This document shows positions 1 through 11,512 of a DNA stretch of 64,000 nt, in pieces. Origin of the DNA: Phaeobacter bryozoorum (GTDB taxonomy: Bacteria > Pseudomonadota > Alphaproteobacteria > Rhodobacterales > Rhodobacteraceae); NCBI RefSeq assembly GCF_041893525.1, contig NZ_CP169068.1. One strand, 5' to 3'. How positions within the stretch are numbered: position 1 is the stretch's first letter; every line of letters starts with the position of its first letter. The notes below the pieces were generated by a model. The model was given only the letters and a program-made list of their open reading frames with translations. It made no database searches and was not told where the DNA came from. Both the position numbers and the translations under genes were made by a program.

Positions 1-1
1 T

Positions 2-499
2 CAGACCGCCGACAACATGACCCAGCAATATGCCGCACTGGCAAGCCTGATGAAGGCGGAGAAAGGCGCGGACCAGAGCCAGGCCTTCTTTGATCAGTGG
101 CAGGACGACCGTCTGGTGATGGACAAATGGTTTGCCCTGCAAGTGGCCTGCGCCGCGCCAGACGCCGCCGCTCGCACGGCCGCAGAGCTGACCCAGCACC
201 CACTGTTCAGCATGAAGAATCCCAACCGGTTCCGCGCCGTTATGGGCGCGCTTGCCGGCCATCACGCAGGCTTTCACCATGACAGCGGTGCAGGCTATTC
301 CCTGCTGGCGCAGAACCTCATCGCGCTGGACCCGCTGAACCCGCAAACCACCGCACGGATGTGTGCTGCCTTCCAGACCTGGACGCGCTACGACAGCGCG
401 CGTCAGGCGCTGGTCCGGGCCGAGCTGGAGCGCATTCTGGCCACTGACGGGCTGAGCCGGGACACCCATGAAATGGTCAGCCGGATCCTGAAGGGGTGA
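2..499 (+). CDS. pepN: Aminopeptidase N, C-terminal part (cut by window start)
   Basis: The last 165 residues of an M1-family zinc aminopeptidase, which removes N-terminal amino acids from peptides in the cytoplasm. The reading frame is open from base 2, so the gene begins outside the window. The stretch resembles the helical-repeat C-terminal domain of E. coli PepN: VMDKWFALQ, the SMKNPNRFR segment, then LNPQTTARM and a final helix ending in RILKG. The catalytic HEXXH region lies upstream and cannot be checked. The stop is TGA at 497-499. Confidence 0.88.
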   Translation, partial: QTADNMTQQYAALASLMKAEKGADQSQAFFDQWQDDRLVMDKWFALQVACAAPDAAARTAAELTQHPLFSMKNPNRFRAVMGALAGHHAGFHHDSGAGYSLLAQNLIALDPLNPQTTARMCAAFQTWTRYDSARQALVRAELERILATDGLSRDTHEMVSRILKG

Positions 500-604
500 T
501 GCGACAGGCCGCGCAGAAGAGCGGGCCATATCATGGCCCGTTCGCAATCCGCCGCCGCTCCTCCGCGCCCCGGCGCGAACCATCTGTCATCGAGGCCCCG
601 CCTC

Positions 605-1081
605 ATGGCTGATGCTCCGATGACAGATCCGCCGACGAGCCGCCGGGCAGTCATTCCCGCCTATCACTACAGCCGGGCCGCCCGCTCGCCACGCCTGCTG
701 CTCGCCCTCGGCCTGTGGGGGGCCGGGATTGCGGCGCTGTCGCTGGCGCTTTCCGTCGCGCTCTGGATCTCGCTGCTGCTGATCCTGCCAATGCTGCCCG
801 GCCTCTGGGAACTCTGGCGCAACCCGACTGCCAGTCTGAAGCTGGATGCAACACGGCTCTGCTGGCGCAATGCCTCCGGCGCCGTAGACCTGCCGATCAA
901 TCGGATAAGCCATGTCACGCTCGACCGGCGCTGGGACTTTTCTCACCGCGCCACCGTTCATACGGAGGCGGGCAAGCGGTTGCGCATTCCCCCCGATTGC
1001 CTGCCACCGCATCAGATCCTTGAACAGGCCCTCACCGCAGCAGGCCTGCCCGTCAGGCGGCATCACTTCCGCATCTATTGA
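605..1081 (+). CDS. Small membrane protein of unknown function
   Basis: A 158-residue protein I do not recognise as a named family. Residues about 30-70 form a long hydrophobic stretch, LLLALGLWGAGIAALSLAL followed by LWISLLLILPMLPGLW, likely a two-helix hairpin. The C-terminal 80 residues are soluble, with alternating beta-like segments (SLKLDATRLCWRN, DLPINRISHVTLDRRW) and a final helix. That layout resembles bacterial PH-like membrane proteins, but this is inference. Starts at 533, 605 and 620 are possible; 605 is chosen because the residues before it are low-complexity Ala, Pro and Arg, but no clear ribosome binding site decides it. Confidence 0.6.
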   Translation: MADAPMTDPPTSRRAVIPAYHYSRAARSPRLLLALGLWGAGIAALSLALSVALWISLLLILPMLPGLWELWRNPTASLKLDATRLCWRNASGAVDLPINRISHVTLDRRWDFSHRATVHTEAGKRLRIPPDCLPPHQILEQALTAAGLPVRRHHFRIY

Positions 1082-1127
1082 GCGCGGACCTCCCCAAAAC
1101 GACGCCCCGCCGCCACACAGGCAAATC

Positions 1128-1142
1128 TTAACCCGCGTTAAC
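1128..1142. promoter_or_regulatory. Paired TTAAC half-sites upstream of the 446-aa protein
   Basis: TTAACCCGCGTTAAC is a pair of CtrA-type half-sites with a 6-nt gap between the TTAA cores, one short of the canonical TTAA-N7-TTAA. It lies about 110 bp upstream of the next gene start. The spacing mismatch makes a CtrA role only possible. Confidence 0.25.
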
Positions 1143-1252
1143 CTGCCACTGGAATATCCCAATCGTCCATCGCAATGGCGCGCGCCCGCCATGATTGCGC
1201 CCCAAAGAACAGCCAGTCTGATTGCAGTGATTTCAGCTGCCAGCACGCGGAC

Positions 1253-2593
1253 ATGGATATGCTCAACAAAAACACCCCAGCGCGCGACCTTATCAGACAG
1301 GTATTTTCAACTCTGCTACCCGGTGAAGGCCGGGCGACCCTCACGCAAAACACAGCGGCGCCCCCCTGCGCTGCCGCCCGCAGCAGGCAGGATCAGGCAA
1401 CCGCTCCCCGCCGCGCCGCAGACCGCCCGGATCACCCGCCGCAGCAGCTCATCGTGCCGGTCTGCGAGCCGGATCAGGGCGAAAGCGACTGCGCAACGCT
1501 TCAGGACAAGGGACAGTTTCTGGCCCGTCAGGACCGCTGGACCGACCTCTCCGCAGAGATCGCAAAAGCCGACAAGGCCCGCCAGAATACGCCGCATGGC
1601 CTGCCCGTTGCCGAGCTTCTGGCCCATGGCGCGCGCAGCGATGTGGTCAATGCCGTCGAACACGCGCTCAGCCTTGGCCACGCCGGGGACCGGCGCAAGA
1701 TGATCGAAGGCGTCATGGGGCTGGAGACGATGTGCGTGGAACACCGCGACGATCCTTATCTGCGCACTCTGGTGGCCCTCGCCCATATTGATGTGGCCTG
1801 GATCTGGCGCGGCTATTCCGATGTCCTGTCAATCACCGTGGCCAATGGCCAGCGTTGCGCCGCCCATTTCGACAGGGCAGCCGCCTTGCTGCATCCGCTG
1901 GATGGTATTGCCCTCGACAGCCCGTTTATTGCCGCAGCGAAAACCGCGCTGCTCGCCGGGCAACGATCCGCCAGCGCGACGCAGGTGGCGGATGATTTCG
2001 CCGCACTCATCGACCTGGACCCCGACAATCACCGCCACATGCGCAGTCTCGGCACCCATATGCTGCCGCGCTGGTTCGGCAGCTACGATGCCCTCGACCT
2101 CGAAGCGCGCCGCACTGCCGCCCGTACACAAGAGATCTGGGGCGACGGCGGCTACGCCTGGGTCTATTTCGACGCCATCGCCTTGGACCCGGAAGCCTGC
2201 GCCCGCGTCGACATCGACTTCTTCATGGATGGCTTGCGCGATATAGTCTCACGCCGACCGGATCAGGAAATGATCAACCTGCTGGCCTCTTACTGCGCGG
2301 TGGCGCTGCGTTATGTCGAAGAGACAGCAACGACCACCACCGGGCAGCGCGGCGAGATCGCCGGGGCGGCGGATTGGCTGATCCGCGACCACCTGCGCGA
2401 AATTCATCCGCTGATCTGGGCCCACGCCGCGCAGCGGTTCGACAACAACCTGCGCATCGCCTCACCGCGCCGGTTTGCCGACCATGGCCGCCGGGACGCG
2501 CTGCGCTTCATCGCCGGCCTGTTTCGCAGCGAAATCGAGGCCGGCCAGCGGGTGGAGTTTTCCGCCAAAGGGCTGCGCGTCTCGCCTGATTAG
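1253..2593 (+). CDS. Conserved-looking hypothetical protein, 446 aa
   Basis: Function not recognised. The first 90 or so residues are low-complexity (Gln, Ala, Arg, Pro) and probably unstructured. From about residue 100 the protein is helical and Ala-rich, with many Trp and Asp residues (AHIDVAWIWRGYSDV, DLDPDNHRHMRSLGTHMLPRWFG), which suggests a tetratricopeptide-like or all-helical fold. There is no signal peptide or membrane segment. ATG 1253 (MDMLNK) is preferred to an in-frame start at 1175 because the added N-terminus looks random; neither has a strong ribosome binding site. It converges on tex with a 19-bp gap and no visible terminator. Confidence 0.6.
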   Translation: MDMLNKNTPARDLIRQVFSTLLPGEGRATLTQNTAAPPCAAARSRQDQATAPRRAADRPDHPPQQLIVPVCEPDQGESDCATLQDKGQFLARQDRWTDLSAEIAKADKARQNTPHGLPVAELLAHGARSDVVNAVEHALSLGHAGDRRKMIEGVMGLETMCVEHRDDPYLRTLVALAHIDVAWIWRGYSDVLSITVANGQRCAAHFDRAAALLHPLDGIALDSPFIAAAKTALLAGQRSASATQVADDFAALIDLDPDNHRHMRSLGTHMLPRWFGSYDALDLEARRTAARTQEIWGDGGYAWVYFDAIALDPEACARVDIDFFMDGLRDIVSRRPDQEMINLLASYCAVALRYVEETATTTTGQRGEIAGAADWLIRDHLREIHPLIWAHAAQRFDNNLRIASPRRFADHGRRDALRFIAGLFRSEIEAGQRVEFSAKGLRVSPD

Positions 2594-2612
2594 GCGGGCC
2601 GCGCAGCATCGC

Positions 2613-4994
2613 TCAGGTTTTTTTGAACGCATCCAACAGGGCCGCACCCAGCGCGCCTGTGGTTTGGCCAGAGCTTTGACCTGAACCCTGCCCCCTGCCC
2701 TGACCACCCTTTGGGCCAGCGGACATCTGGCGCTTGCCGCCGCCCGAATGCCCACCGGGCTTGCCACCACGCTGCGGAGCTGCGCCCTTGGCCGGGCCGC
2801 GAGCATTGCGCTCCTCTCTGGCTGAGGCACCGCCGTCCTTCTTCATGGTGAGGGCGATGCGCTTTCGCGGCACATCCACCTCGGTGACAGTGACCTTGAC
2901 CACCTGTCCTGTCTTCACCACCTCATGCGGGTCTTTCACGAAGCGGTCGGCCAGCTGGCTCACGTGCACCAGCCCATCCTGATGCACCCCAATGTCCACG
3001 AATGCCCCAAAACCCGCGACATTGGTGACCGTGCCCTCCAGCACCATGCCGGGTTTCAGGTCGGTGATCGTCTCCACCCCATCCTTAAAGGACGCCGTCA
3101 CAAAAGACGGGCGCGGGTCACGGCCCGGTTTCTCCAGTTCCGCAAAGATATCCCGAACCGTCGGCAGGCCCACGTCGCCGCCCACAAAATCCTCTGCCCG
3201 CAAGCCTTTCAGCGCCGCACCATCGCCCATGATCTGGCGGATATCACGGCCGCAGGCCACCACGATCTTGCGCGCCACATCATAGCTTTCGGGGTGAACT
3301 GAGGACGCATCCAGCGGCTCCTTGCCATCGCGGATCCGCAGGAATCCCGCGCATTGCTCAAATGCCTTGGGGCCGAGGCGCGCGACCTTCAGCAGTTCCT
3401 TGCGCGAGTTGAACGCGCCGTTCATGTCACGATGCGCCACAATCGCCTCCGCCAGGCCGGGACCAAGCCCCGAGACATGGCTCAGCAGCGGCGCCGATGC
3501 CATGTTGAGGTCCACCCCCACGGCGTTCACCACATCCTCAATCACCGCCTCCAGCGATTTCGAGAGTTTGTGCTGGTCCACATCATGCTGGTACTGGCCA
3601 ACGCCGATGCTCTTCGGTTCGATCTTCACCAGTTCCGCCAGCGGATCCTGGAGGCGGCGGGCAATCGAGACCGCACCGCGCAAGGAGACATCCAGATCCG
3701 GGAACTCCCGCGCTGCCAGCTCGGAGGCGGAATAGACCGAGGCGCCGGCCTCGGAAACCACCACCTTGGTCGGCGCCTTCACCTTGGCCGGCAGGTGTTG
3801 CAGCACCTCCGCCACCATCCGCTCGGTCTCGCGGCTGGCGGTCCCGTTGCCAATGGCGATCAGCTCAACGCCATGTTCGGCAATCAGCTTCACAATCGAC
3901 ACCTGCGCCCCGCGCAGATCGTTCTTCGGCTGGAACGGGTACAACGTCTCGGTGGCCACCAGTTTTCCGGTTGCGTCAACCACCGCCGCCTTGACGCCGG
4001 TGCGAATGCCTGGATCCAGCCCGAGAGTCGGCCGCGCACCGGCTGGCGCGGCAAACAACAGATCCTTCAGATTGCGGGCAAAAACCTGAATCGCATCCTC
4101 CTGCGCCCGGCCGCGCAGATCGCCCATCAGCTCCAGCATCATCGAGAGCGACAGTTTCACCCGCCAGCACCAGCCCGCGACCTTGCGCAGCCAGACATCT
4201 CCCGGCCCGTTGCCGCCCGCGCCCAGCACCGCCGCCACCATCGCCTCGGCGCGCGCCACGCCTTCCTCCGGCTCCGGCCCGACGTCCAGCGTCAGCACGC
4301 CCTCGTTTGATCCCCGCAGCATCGCCAGCGCCCGGTGCGAGGGCACATCCGCCCAGCGTTCGGAATGCGCGAAATAGTCGGAGAATTTCGCCCCCTCCTG
4401 CTCCTTGCCCTCGACCACCTTGGCGGTGAGCACCGCCTCCTTCTGGAGGAACTCCCGCAGTCGGCCCAAGAGGGTTGCATTCTCCGTCAGCCGCTCGGTC
4501 AGGATATCCCGCGCGCCGTTCAGCGCGTCCTTCACCGTCACGACCGCCTCGGTAACATAGCCTTCGGCCAGCGCCTCCGGGTCGGTGCCGCGGTCGGCCA
4601 GAATGGCATCCGCCAGCGGCTCCAGCCCGTTCTCCTTGGCGATCATCGCCTTGGTGCGCCGCTTCGGCTTGTAGGGCAGATAGATATCCTCCAGCTGCGC
4701 CTTGGTCTCCGCCTTGGCAATCGAGGCGGCCAGATCATCAGTCAGCTTGTCCTGCCCCTTGATCGAGTTGAGGATGGCCGCCCGACGCTTTTCCAGCTCA
4801 CGCAGATAGTCCAGACGCTCCGCCAGCGTGCGCAGCTGGGTGTCATCCAGCCCGCCCGTGACCTCCTTCCGGTAGCGCGCAACAAAGGGCACTGTGGCGC
4901 CTTCATCCAGCAGCGCAACGGCGGCACTCACCTGTTTGGCGGCGGCGCCGATTTCCGTGGCAATGGTCTGGCTGATGCGGGCGGATGTGTCCAA
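2613..4994 (-). CDS. tex: Tex-family RNA-binding transcription accessory protein
   Basis: A 793-residue cytoplasmic nucleic-acid-binding protein of the Tex/YhgF family, linked to transcription and RNA metabolism. It has the N-terminal helical Tex domain (about 1-190, with VPFVARYRKEVTGGLDD), a YqgF-type RNase H fold (around residue 330, LGLDPGIRTGVKAAVVD), a helix-hairpin-helix part (ASAPLLSHVSGLGPGLAEAIV) and an S1 RNA-binding domain (about 648-716, GMVLEGTVTNVAGFGAFVDIG). A roughly 75-residue Gly/Ser/Gln-rich basic tail follows the S1 domain and is longer than in E. coli. The gene is divergent from gatB across 287 bp. Confidence 0.95.
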   Translation of the reverse strand: MDTSARISQTIATEIGAAAKQVSAAVALLDEGATVPFVARYRKEVTGGLDDTQLRTLAERLDYLRELEKRRAAILNSIKGQDKLTDDLAASIAKAETKAQLEDIYLPYKPKRRTKAMIAKENGLEPLADAILADRGTDPEALAEGYVTEAVVTVKDALNGARDILTERLTENATLLGRLREFLQKEAVLTAKVVEGKEQEGAKFSDYFAHSERWADVPSHRALAMLRGSNEGVLTLDVGPEPEEGVARAEAMVAAVLGAGGNGPGDVWLRKVAGWCWRVKLSLSMMLELMGDLRGRAQEDAIQVFARNLKDLLFAAPAGARPTLGLDPGIRTGVKAAVVDATGKLVATETLYPFQPKNDLRGAQVSIVKLIAEHGVELIAIGNGTASRETERMVAEVLQHLPAKVKAPTKVVVSEAGASVYSASELAAREFPDLDVSLRGAVSIARRLQDPLAELVKIEPKSIGVGQYQHDVDQHKLSKSLEAVIEDVVNAVGVDLNMASAPLLSHVSGLGPGLAEAIVAHRDMNGAFNSRKELLKVARLGPKAFEQCAGFLRIRDGKEPLDASSVHPESYDVARKIVVACGRDIRQIMGDGAALKGLRAEDFVGGDVGLPTVRDIFAELEKPGRDPRPSFVTASFKDGVETITDLKPGMVLEGTVTNVAGFGAFVDIGVHQDGLVHVSQLADRFVKDPHEVVKTGQVVKVTVTEVDVPRKRIALTMKKDGGASAREERNARGPAKGAAPQRGGKPGGHSGGGKRQMSAGPKGGQGRGQGSGQSSGQTTGALGAALLDAFKKT

Positions 4995-5281
4995 GGCGGC
5001 CTCCTGAAATTTCTGCTCGGGCTGCCAGTACTAGCCCTGCCGGAACGTCTCGCCAAGAGGCTGAATCAGCCCCGAGCGAACCATTGCGAAGGGCAGAGTC
5101 CGTCCCGAGGGTGGGCGTGAAGCGCCCGTCCATGGGCACGGGACGGGCGCTGCCCGGACCTGCGGCCCATGCAAAAGGGCAAATCAATGTACCCTTCTGC
5201 CCCTCGATGCCCCCTTGCCCCTGCCCGCGCGGGGGCCTAGAACGCTTGCCAACATCGGACATTCGGATACGGCGGAAAACC

Positions 5282-6793
5282 ATGCTCGACCTGACATATG
5301 AACTCCCCAAGCCCAAGGTGATCGCGGGCGCCAAGCATGACTGGGAACTGGTCATCGGTATGGAGGTGCATGCTCAGGTCAGCTCCAATGCAAAGCTGTT
5401 CTCAGGCGCCTCCACCAAATTCGGCGCCGAGCCGAACTCCAACGTGGCCTTTGTGGACGCGGCGATGCCCGGCATGCTGCCCGTGATCAACGAATACTGC
5501 ATTGAACAGGCGGTGCGCACCGGTCTGGGCCTGAAGGCCGATATCAACCTGTGGTCGGCTTTTGACCGCAAGAACTACTTCTACCCCGACCTGCCGCAGG
5601 GCTACCAGATTTCCCAGCTTTACCACCCGATTGTGGGCGAAGGCGAAGTGCTGGTGGAACTGGGCGACGGCACCGCGCGCAACGTGCGTGTGGAGCGGAT
5701 CCACATGGAGCAGGACGCGGGCAAGTCGATCCACGACATGGATCCCAACATGTCCTTTGTCGACCTGAACCGGACCGGCGTCTGCCTGATGGAGATCGTC
5801 TCGCGCCCCGACATCCGCGGCCCGGAAGAAGCCGCCGCCTATATCGCCAAGCTGCGCCAGATCATGCAGTATCTCGGCACCTGCGACGGCAATATGCAGA
5901 ACGGCAACCTGCGCGCCGACGTGAACGTCTCCGTCTGCCTGCCGGGCCAGTACGAGAAGTATCAGGAAACCCAGGACTTCTCCCACCTCGGCACCCGCTG
6001 CGAAATCAAGAACATGAACTCGATGCGCTTCATCCAGCAGGCGATCGAGGTCGAAGCCCGCCGCCAGATCGCCATCATCGAGGCAGGTGGCGAGATCATG
6101 CAGGAAACCCGCCTGTACGATCCGGACAAGGGCGAAACCCGCTCCATGCGCTCCAAGGAAGAGGCGCATGACTACCGCTATTTCCCCGATCCCGACCTCT
6201 TGCCGCTGGAAATCGAACAGGCCTGGGTCGATGATATCGCCGCCAGCCTGCCGGAGCTGCCGGACGAGAAAAAGGCACGTTTCATCAAAGACTTCGGCCT
6301 CAGCGACTATGACGCCTCGGTACTGACCGCGGATGTGGAATCGGCGGCCTTCTTCGAGGAAACCGCCAAGGGCCGCAGCGGCAAGCTGGCTGCGAACTGG
6401 GTCATCAACGAGCTGTTCGGCCGCCTGAAGAAAGAAGACCACACGATCACCGACTCCCCGGTCTCACCTGCCCAGCTGGGCGGCATCATCGACCTGATCG
6501 CCTCCGACGCGATCTCCGGCAAGATCGCCAAGGACCTCTTTGAGATCGTCTATACCGAAGGCGGCGACCCCGCTCAGATCGTCGAAGAGCGCGGCATGAA
6601 GCAGGTGACAGATACCGGCGCCATCGAAGCCGCGCTGGACGAGATCATCGCCGCCAACCCCGCGCAGGTGGAGAAGGCCAAGGTGAACCCGAAACTGGCA
6701 GGCTGGTTTGTCGGCCAGGTGATGAAGGCCACCGGCGGAAAGGCGAATCCGGCCGCCGTGAACAAGCTGGTGGCGCAGAAGCTGGGCGGCTGA
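5282..6793 (+). CDS. gatB: Aspartyl/glutamyl-tRNA amidotransferase subunit B
   Basis: The 503-residue B subunit of the GatCAB complex, which activates Glu-tRNA(Gln) or Asp-tRNA(Asn) with ATP and accepts ammonia from GatA to make the amidated tRNA. Family marks are ELVIGMEVHAQV near the N-terminus, FVDAAMPGMLPVINE, GNLRADVNVSVCLPG, and the C-terminal helical tRNA-binding tail domain (KVNPKLAGWFVGQVMKATGGKANP). ATG 5282 (MLDLTYELPKP) is chosen; the frame is open upstream to 4985 but that extension is Pro/Arg-rich and unlike the family. gatA and gatC are not in the window. A strong terminator follows. Confidence 0.97.
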   Translation: MLDLTYELPKPKVIAGAKHDWELVIGMEVHAQVSSNAKLFSGASTKFGAEPNSNVAFVDAAMPGMLPVINEYCIEQAVRTGLGLKADINLWSAFDRKNYFYPDLPQGYQISQLYHPIVGEGEVLVELGDGTARNVRVERIHMEQDAGKSIHDMDPNMSFVDLNRTGVCLMEIVSRPDIRGPEEAAAYIAKLRQIMQYLGTCDGNMQNGNLRADVNVSVCLPGQYEKYQETQDFSHLGTRCEIKNMNSMRFIQQAIEVEARRQIAIIEAGGEIMQETRLYDPDKGETRSMRSKEEAHDYRYFPDPDLLPLEIEQAWVDDIAASLPELPDEKKARFIKDFGLSDYDASVLTADVESAAFFEETAKGRSGKLAANWVINELFGRLKKEDHTITDSPVSPAQLGGIIDLIASDAISGKIAKDLFEIVYTEGGDPAQIVEERGMKQVTDTGAIEAALDEIIAANPAQVEKAKVNPKLAGWFVGQVMKATGGKANPAAVNKLVAQKLGG

Positions 6794-6835
6794 TCCGGCC
6801 ACCGGGCACGCAACGCCCTCAGATAAGAACCACGC

Positions 6836-6859
6836 AAGGGCGCCCCGGTGGCGCCCTTT
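6836..6859 (+). terminator. Rho-independent terminator after gatB
   Basis: AAGGGCGCC and GGCGCCCTT form a perfect 9-bp stem around a CCGGT loop, followed by T residues, 43 bp after the gatB stop. Confidence 0.85.
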
Positions 6860-7024
6860 GTCGTGTGAAAGGCGCTGCCACCCCCCAACCCGAACGCGAT
6901 GATCTGGAAGCCGCAGCGGCAATTGGGGTATACTGCCGCCCGACAGGTCCCCGCCCATGGGGAACGCGGACGCTTGACCCCCCGCACGCTTGCGCTAAAC
7001 CTGCCGCCGACACAGGAGACGTTT

Positions 7025-7696
7025 ATGCAAGCTTTTGAATACAAAGTTGTCCCCGCCCCCGCCAAGGGCACCAAGGCCAAGGGCGTCAAAACCGCCGAAG
7101 CCCGCTTTGCCAATTCCATTGATATCCTGCTGAACGACATGGCGGCAGAGGGCTGGGAATATCAGCGCGCGGAGCTGCTGCCATCCGAAGAGCGCAGCGG
7201 GCTGACCGGCTCGACGACGAACTGGCGCAACGTGCTGATCTTCCGCCGTGCGCTGCCAGCCGCCGCCGAGCAGTTGCAGGCTCAGGCCGTGGCTCAGCTG
7301 GCCGCCCAGATCACCGCGCAGCTCGCAGCGCAGCCCCCCGCCCAAGCGGCGGATCACAGCACAGCGGCAGCTGCCGCGGCGCCCCCCGCGGAGGAGACAC
7401 CAGCAGTCCCGACGCTTGGCCCGGCCACCACCAGCGCTGTCGCGCCACCCATCGCCATCGCCGGCGACCCAGAGGCCCCGGCAGGCGCCATTGCCGTTCC
7501 GGGCCGGGGCGCCCGCTCTATGGTCGCCGATGACGGCGTCGAGGAGCTGAGCCCGGTGTCCGGCCTGACCGCCGCCCTGAAAGCCCGCGCCAGCCTTGCC
7601 GCCACCCCGAAAGATGGCGCCGCCAAACCCGCGCCAAAAGCAGAACCAAAACTGACCAGATCGGAAAAATCCTCCGAGGATCCGGCAAACAGCTGA
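7025..7696 (+). CDS. DUF4177 domain protein with low-complexity tail
   Basis: A 223-residue protein. The first 75 residues match DUF4177: MQAFEYKVVPAP, an IDILLNDMAAEGWEYQRAEL helix-turn segment, then WRNVLIFRR. Domains of this kind are small, presumably alpha-beta modules of unknown function. The rest is Ala/Pro/Gln-rich (LAAQITAQLAAQPPAQAAD) and probably disordered. A frame open from 6899 would add 42 unlike residues. ATG 7025 follows CACAGGAGACGTTT, a good ribosome binding site. The gene converges on bolA with a shared hairpin between them. Confidence 0.8.
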   Translation: MQAFEYKVVPAPAKGTKAKGVKTAEARFANSIDILLNDMAAEGWEYQRAELLPSEERSGLTGSTTNWRNVLIFRRALPAAAEQLQAQAVAQLAAQITAQLAAQPPAQAADHSTAAAAAAPPAEETPAVPTLGPATTSAVAPPIAIAGDPEAPAGAIAVPGRGARSMVADDGVEELSPVSGLTAALKARASLAATPKDGAAKPAPKAEPKLTRSEKSSEDPANS

Positions 7697-7715
7697 CCAG
7701 CCCCCGGATGCAATT

Positions 7716-7751
7716 CCCCGCCAGCGTTGCCATTGTGGCACATCGGCGGGG
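7716..7751. terminator. Compound hairpin between convergent genes
   Basis: Outer stem CCCCGCC/GGCGGGG encloses an inner stem TGCCA-TTG-TGGCA. It lies between the DUF4177 gene and bolA and may end transcription from either side, though the T-run is short. Confidence 0.5.
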
Positions 7752-7770
7752 CTTTGCCTGACTTTGGCCG

Positions 7771-8025
7771 CTAGACCCCGATATCCAGCGCCAGCGCGTG
7801 GATGCGCGGCACGATATCGCCCAGCGCCTTATGCACGGCGCGATGCTGCGCCACGCGGGACATCTCGGCAAAGCCATCGGCCCGGATATATACGTTGAAA
7901 TGGCTTTCGCCACGCCCGTCGTGACCGGCGTGGCCGACGTGCTGGTCGCTCTCATCCTCAACCCGCAATGCGCGTGGTGCAAATGCGTCGCGCAGACGCG
8001 TCTCGATCTCTTCACGGATGCTCAT
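7771..8025 (-). CDS. bolA: BolA family protein
   Basis: An 84-residue BolA protein. BolA proteins have a KH-like fold and pair with monothiol glutaredoxins in iron-sulfur trafficking and stress-linked regulation. Diagnostic parts are the charged N-terminal helix (IREEIETRLRDAF), the HVGHAGHDGRGESHFNVYI core with the conserved His and SHF, and HRAVHKALGDIVPRIHALALDI at the C-terminus. Length is typical. ATG 8025 has AGGAC about 8 nt upstream. It is divergent from the J-domain gene; the partner glutaredoxin gene is not in view. Confidence 0.93.
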   Translation of the reverse strand: MSIREEIETRLRDAFAPRALRVEDESDQHVGHAGHDGRGESHFNVYIRADGFAEMSRVAQHRAVHKALGDIVPRIHALALDIGV

Positions 8026-8143
8026 TCTGGCGTGTCCTGCATAAAAATCCCCGTATTAATTTTCCCAGCCCCCTTCAATCTGCCGCCCCTTAGACTAAAC
8101 TGCTGCCTCCGAGTCGAACAGTTGCGTCTAGAAGGTGCGCCCC

Positions 8144-8767
8144 ATGACCAAGTCAGATCCCTTTGGTTTCGATATGTCCATCCGGTCAGCGAAGAAAAAG
8201 AACCCCCGCGGCCGGCGGGCCGCCACCGGCGCGTCCGAGACCTCGCAGCGCATCTGCGACAAGGATGGCTGCGATGAACCCGGCAAATTCCGCGCGCCCA
8301 AGGCACCGGATGTGCTGGATGATTACTACTGGTTCTGCCAGGAGCACGTGCGCGAATACAATACCAAGTGGAACTTCTTTGAAGGCACCACCGAGGCCGA
8401 ATTGAACGCCCAGCAATCCAAGGACAAAGTCTGGGAACGCCAGACCAAACCGATGGGTGACCCCGAGGCGCGCGCCTGGGCGCGGCTGGGCATCGAGGAT
8501 CCGCATCAGGTGCTGGGCCAGAACGCCACCCGGAATCCGGGTCGCTCAGCCCAGGCCGGGCGCCGCCTGCCCCCGACCGAACGCCGCGCGCTGGAAGTGC
8601 TTGAGGCCAAGGACGACTGGAGCAAGGCAGACATCCGCAAAGCCTATAAGAAGCTGATCAAGGTGCTGCACCCCGACATGAACGGTGGCGACCGCAGCCA
8701 GGAAGAACAGCTGCAAGAGGTGGTCTGGGCCTGGGACCAGATCAAGGACAGCCGCAGCTTCAAATAA
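8144..8767 (+). CDS. J-domain (DnaJ-like) co-chaperone protein
   Basis: A 207-residue protein with an atypical C-terminal J-domain: TERRALEVLEAKDDWSKADIRKAYKKL then HPD in KVLHPDMNGG, the motif that stimulates the DnaK ATPase. The N-terminal part has CDKDGCDEPGKFRAPKAPD and YYWFCQEHVREYN, a Cys-containing module that may bind a metal (inference). It lacks the Gly/Phe and zinc-finger regions of true DnaJ. ATG 8144 is preferred to GTG 8135 because AGAAGG lies 8 nt before it. The gene lies near cobS and cobT, a neighbourhood I recall as common in Rhodobacterales. Confidence 0.9.
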   Translation: MTKSDPFGFDMSIRSAKKKNPRGRRAATGASETSQRICDKDGCDEPGKFRAPKAPDVLDDYYWFCQEHVREYNTKWNFFEGTTEAELNAQQSKDKVWERQTKPMGDPEARAWARLGIEDPHQVLGQNATRNPGRSAQAGRRLPPTERRALEVLEAKDDWSKADIRKAYKKLIKVLHPDMNGGDRSQEEQLQEVVWAWDQIKDSRSFK

Positions 8768-8806
8768 GCGGTAGTTGCGCCCCGAACCAGCCAGACAGAA
8801 AACCAG

Positions 8807-8834
8807 AGCGTCGCGCAAGCGGCGCTTTTTCTTT
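8807..8834 (+). terminator. Terminator after the J-domain gene
   Basis: AGCGTCGC-GCAA-GCGGCGCT forms an 8-bp stem with one G-T pair and a GNRA-type loop, followed by TTTTCTTTG. Confidence 0.8.
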
Positions 8835-8933
8835 GTGCAACCTCTGGGCTTTGCAACGCCAGAAGCTTGCAGCATTCCGACGCCCGCCACTGGACAGCTA
8901 CGGACCGGCGCGGGGCAGAGATTTGTCCCTAAA

Positions 8934-8967
8934 TGAAAAAGCCACGGCAGATCGGTGCCGTGGCTTT
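8934..8967 (-). terminator. Terminator of the DEAD-box helicase gene
   Basis: AAAGCCACGGCA and TGCCGTGGCTTT form a long stem with a short GATCGG loop, 25 bp after the helicase stop. On the minus strand the stem is followed by T residues (GGCTTTTTCAT). Confidence 0.85.
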
Positions 8968-8991
8968 CTGTCTTGCTGACAGGCTCGGATG

Positions 8992-11241
<2,250 letters not shown>

Positions 11242-11512
11242 CAGAAGCCACCAGCAGACGCAACCCCGCTATGCGTTTGCCGCCACACCCTGCCACCGGC
11301 AGAACACAGGGGCGCGGGCCGGAATGCCCCCCCGACACGCGCGCAACTGGTCCGGCCAGGCGCGGCCTTAGCGCCAGATTGAGACCAAACGTCACGACAG
11401 CTGGTCAAACCCGGCCTTGGCCCCTTGCGATTGCAGACAAGATCAGGCACCAATCCACCGGATTGCCGCCAGCCGACGGACGCTGCGCGGATGAGGATAA
11501 GGATCGATTGCG